Positions 62,414 through 64,000 of a stretch of 64,000 nt of DNA are shown here, piece by piece. Source of the DNA: Rhinopithecus roxellana (lineage: Eukaryota; Chordata; Mammalia; Primates; Cercopithecidae); the NCBI RefSeq assembly GCF_007565055.1, contig NC_044557.1, positions 67,337,095-67,401,094 of the forward strand, written 5' to 3'. Position 1 is the first letter of the stretch. Each line of letters opens with the position of its first letter. Position numbers and translations under genes: made by a program. Under the pieces are notes generated by a model. It was not told where the DNA came from. It saw nothing but the letters and a program-made list of their open reading frames with translations, and made no database searches.

Positions 62414-62711
62414 GCCAGGCGCAGTGGCACACACCTGTAATCCCAGCACTTTGGGAGGCCAAGGCCGGCAGATCACCTGAGGTCAGGAGTTCAAGACCAG
62501 CCTGGCTAACATGGTGAAACCCTGTCTTTACTTAAAAAATACAAAAATTAGCTGGGCATATTGGTGTGCACCTGTAGTCCCAGCTATTCAGAAGGCTGAG
62601 GCATGAGAATCATTGGAATCAGGAGGCAGAGGTTGCAGTGAGCTGAGATCATGCTACTATACTCCAGCCTGGGCAACAGACTGAGACTCCATCTCAAAAA
62701 GAAAAAAAAAA
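62414..62711 (+). mobile_element. Alu, sense, with TSD
   Basis: GCCAGGCGCAGTGGCACACA to CAGACTGAGACTCCATCTC plus an A-rich tail. GATAATTA at 62405-62412 and 62712-62719 is the target-site duplication. Confidence 0.96.
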
Positions 62712-62719
62712 GATAATTA

Positions 62720-63490
62720 GAGTAGAAATGCATGATTTTGTATTTGTCTATGTGCATGAATACGGGGTGGCAAGGCAGGGTGACTGGGAGGTAGCCCAGG
62801 AATGTTATATTCCAGCCATAACCTTGAAATCTTGTCAGACGCTTAATACAGGGTTACCAAGATGCAGAGGTTCCTGGAGACATATTGAGCAGATGCTGAG
62901 GATATAGCCTGGCTCTTAGAAGAATTCTACCTAAAAGAAAAGGTAGAAAGGAGTAAGGTAAGGGTGTAAATTTCCTGTGATACCCAATGGAGCAATCACC
63001 TTAACAATTAAGGCCCATGCCAAGCACTCCAGTTATCTGATGAAAAAATTTTACAGTGAAACCATGAAGCGGTAGAGCCCCAGGTCATCCCTTCTTATCC
63101 CTAGCATGAGAGTCACACACAACTGACAGTAGCATCTAACCTGGTACATTTAAACCCCAAAAGAAAATTCATATATAGCTGGGATTAGTAGAAGTGTATA
63201 TCTGCTTAATGGATACATGAGAATTTTTGTTATCTCTCATTTTTCAGTTTCTGGTGATTTTCTTCTGTATGAGAATTCATTGGTTTTCACTTAGCAAGTG
63301 AGTAATTCAATATCTGCATGCTTCCCCCTCCCCATTATACCCTCATCTATTCAGCTGATATTTTTCTTGCTTTGGAGCATGCAGCTAGAGCATTATATTA
63401 GCTATCTCTTTTAGCTTTGGGTCATCTATAAATTTTGAAGCATGCTTTTCTATACAGTCCATAAATCAAGGGGTCAACAGTGTCCACAAA
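62720..63490. other. Intergenic, no gene seen
   Basis: No supported feature. Confidence 0.5.
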
Positions 63491-63503
63491 AATAAGAATC
63501 ATT

Positions 63504-63932
<429 letters not shown>

Positions 63933-64000
63933 TTATTTTCAAATCACAGTAAAGAACATGGGAAGGCAGTTTGCCTAGACTTAATTTTAATTTTCTAAAC

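Overview
This is mammalian nuclear DNA from a catarrhine primate, most likely an Old World monkey. The window has about two dozen Alu copies, young L1 3' ends, a THE1/MSTA-type and an MLT1-type LTR, MER5A, MIR and L2. It holds one protein-coding gene, FZD6 (frizzled class receptor 6), complete on the + strand. Spliced from six coding exons, the reading frame totals 2,121 nt, or 706 codons plus stop, which is the length I know for human FZD6. I count roughly 11 amino-acid differences from the human protein as I remember it. Those differences, together with the L1 sub-variant present here, argue against human and for an Old World monkey. This is inference from memory, not an alignment.

Layout: 1-1319 is the 5'-truncated 3' portion of an L1 running off the left edge. 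1480-4900 is older repeats (L1M, Alu, MIR) plus a small palindromic array. 5190-5960 is the CpG island with the TATA-less FZD6 promoter and the non-coding exon 1. Coding exons are 6700-6876 (start ATG in exon 2), 26793-26989, 32685-33702, 36454-36602, 37780-38190 and 39484-39652 (stop). The 3' UTR runs to about 41025 after an AATAAA at 41002. Intron 2 is about 20 kb and holds an L1 insertion with a probable 3' transduction. From 41 kb to 64 kb the sequence is intergenic and repeat-rich, with no gene I can support. On the human map CTHRC1 is the next gene and would lie beyond this window.

FZD6 is a seven-pass WNT receptor of the planar cell polarity and non-canonical branch. The exons divide the protein cleanly: exon 2 gives the signal peptide and start of the cysteine-rich WNT-binding domain (CRD), exon 3 the rest of the CRD core, exon 4 the linker and TM1-TM6, exon 5 TM7 with the KTxxxW Dishevelled motif, and exons 6-7 the long cytoplasmic tail. 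The 5' leader carries two, possibly three, short upstream ORFs packed directly against the main start codon.

I found no undescribed multi-gene system. The points most worth a second look are the L1 3' transduction in intron 2, the stacked uORFs, a same-orientation L1 pair bracketing the promoter and exon 2, the palindromic array at 4.1 kb, and a twice-interrupted minus-strand reading frame near 47.5-48 kb.
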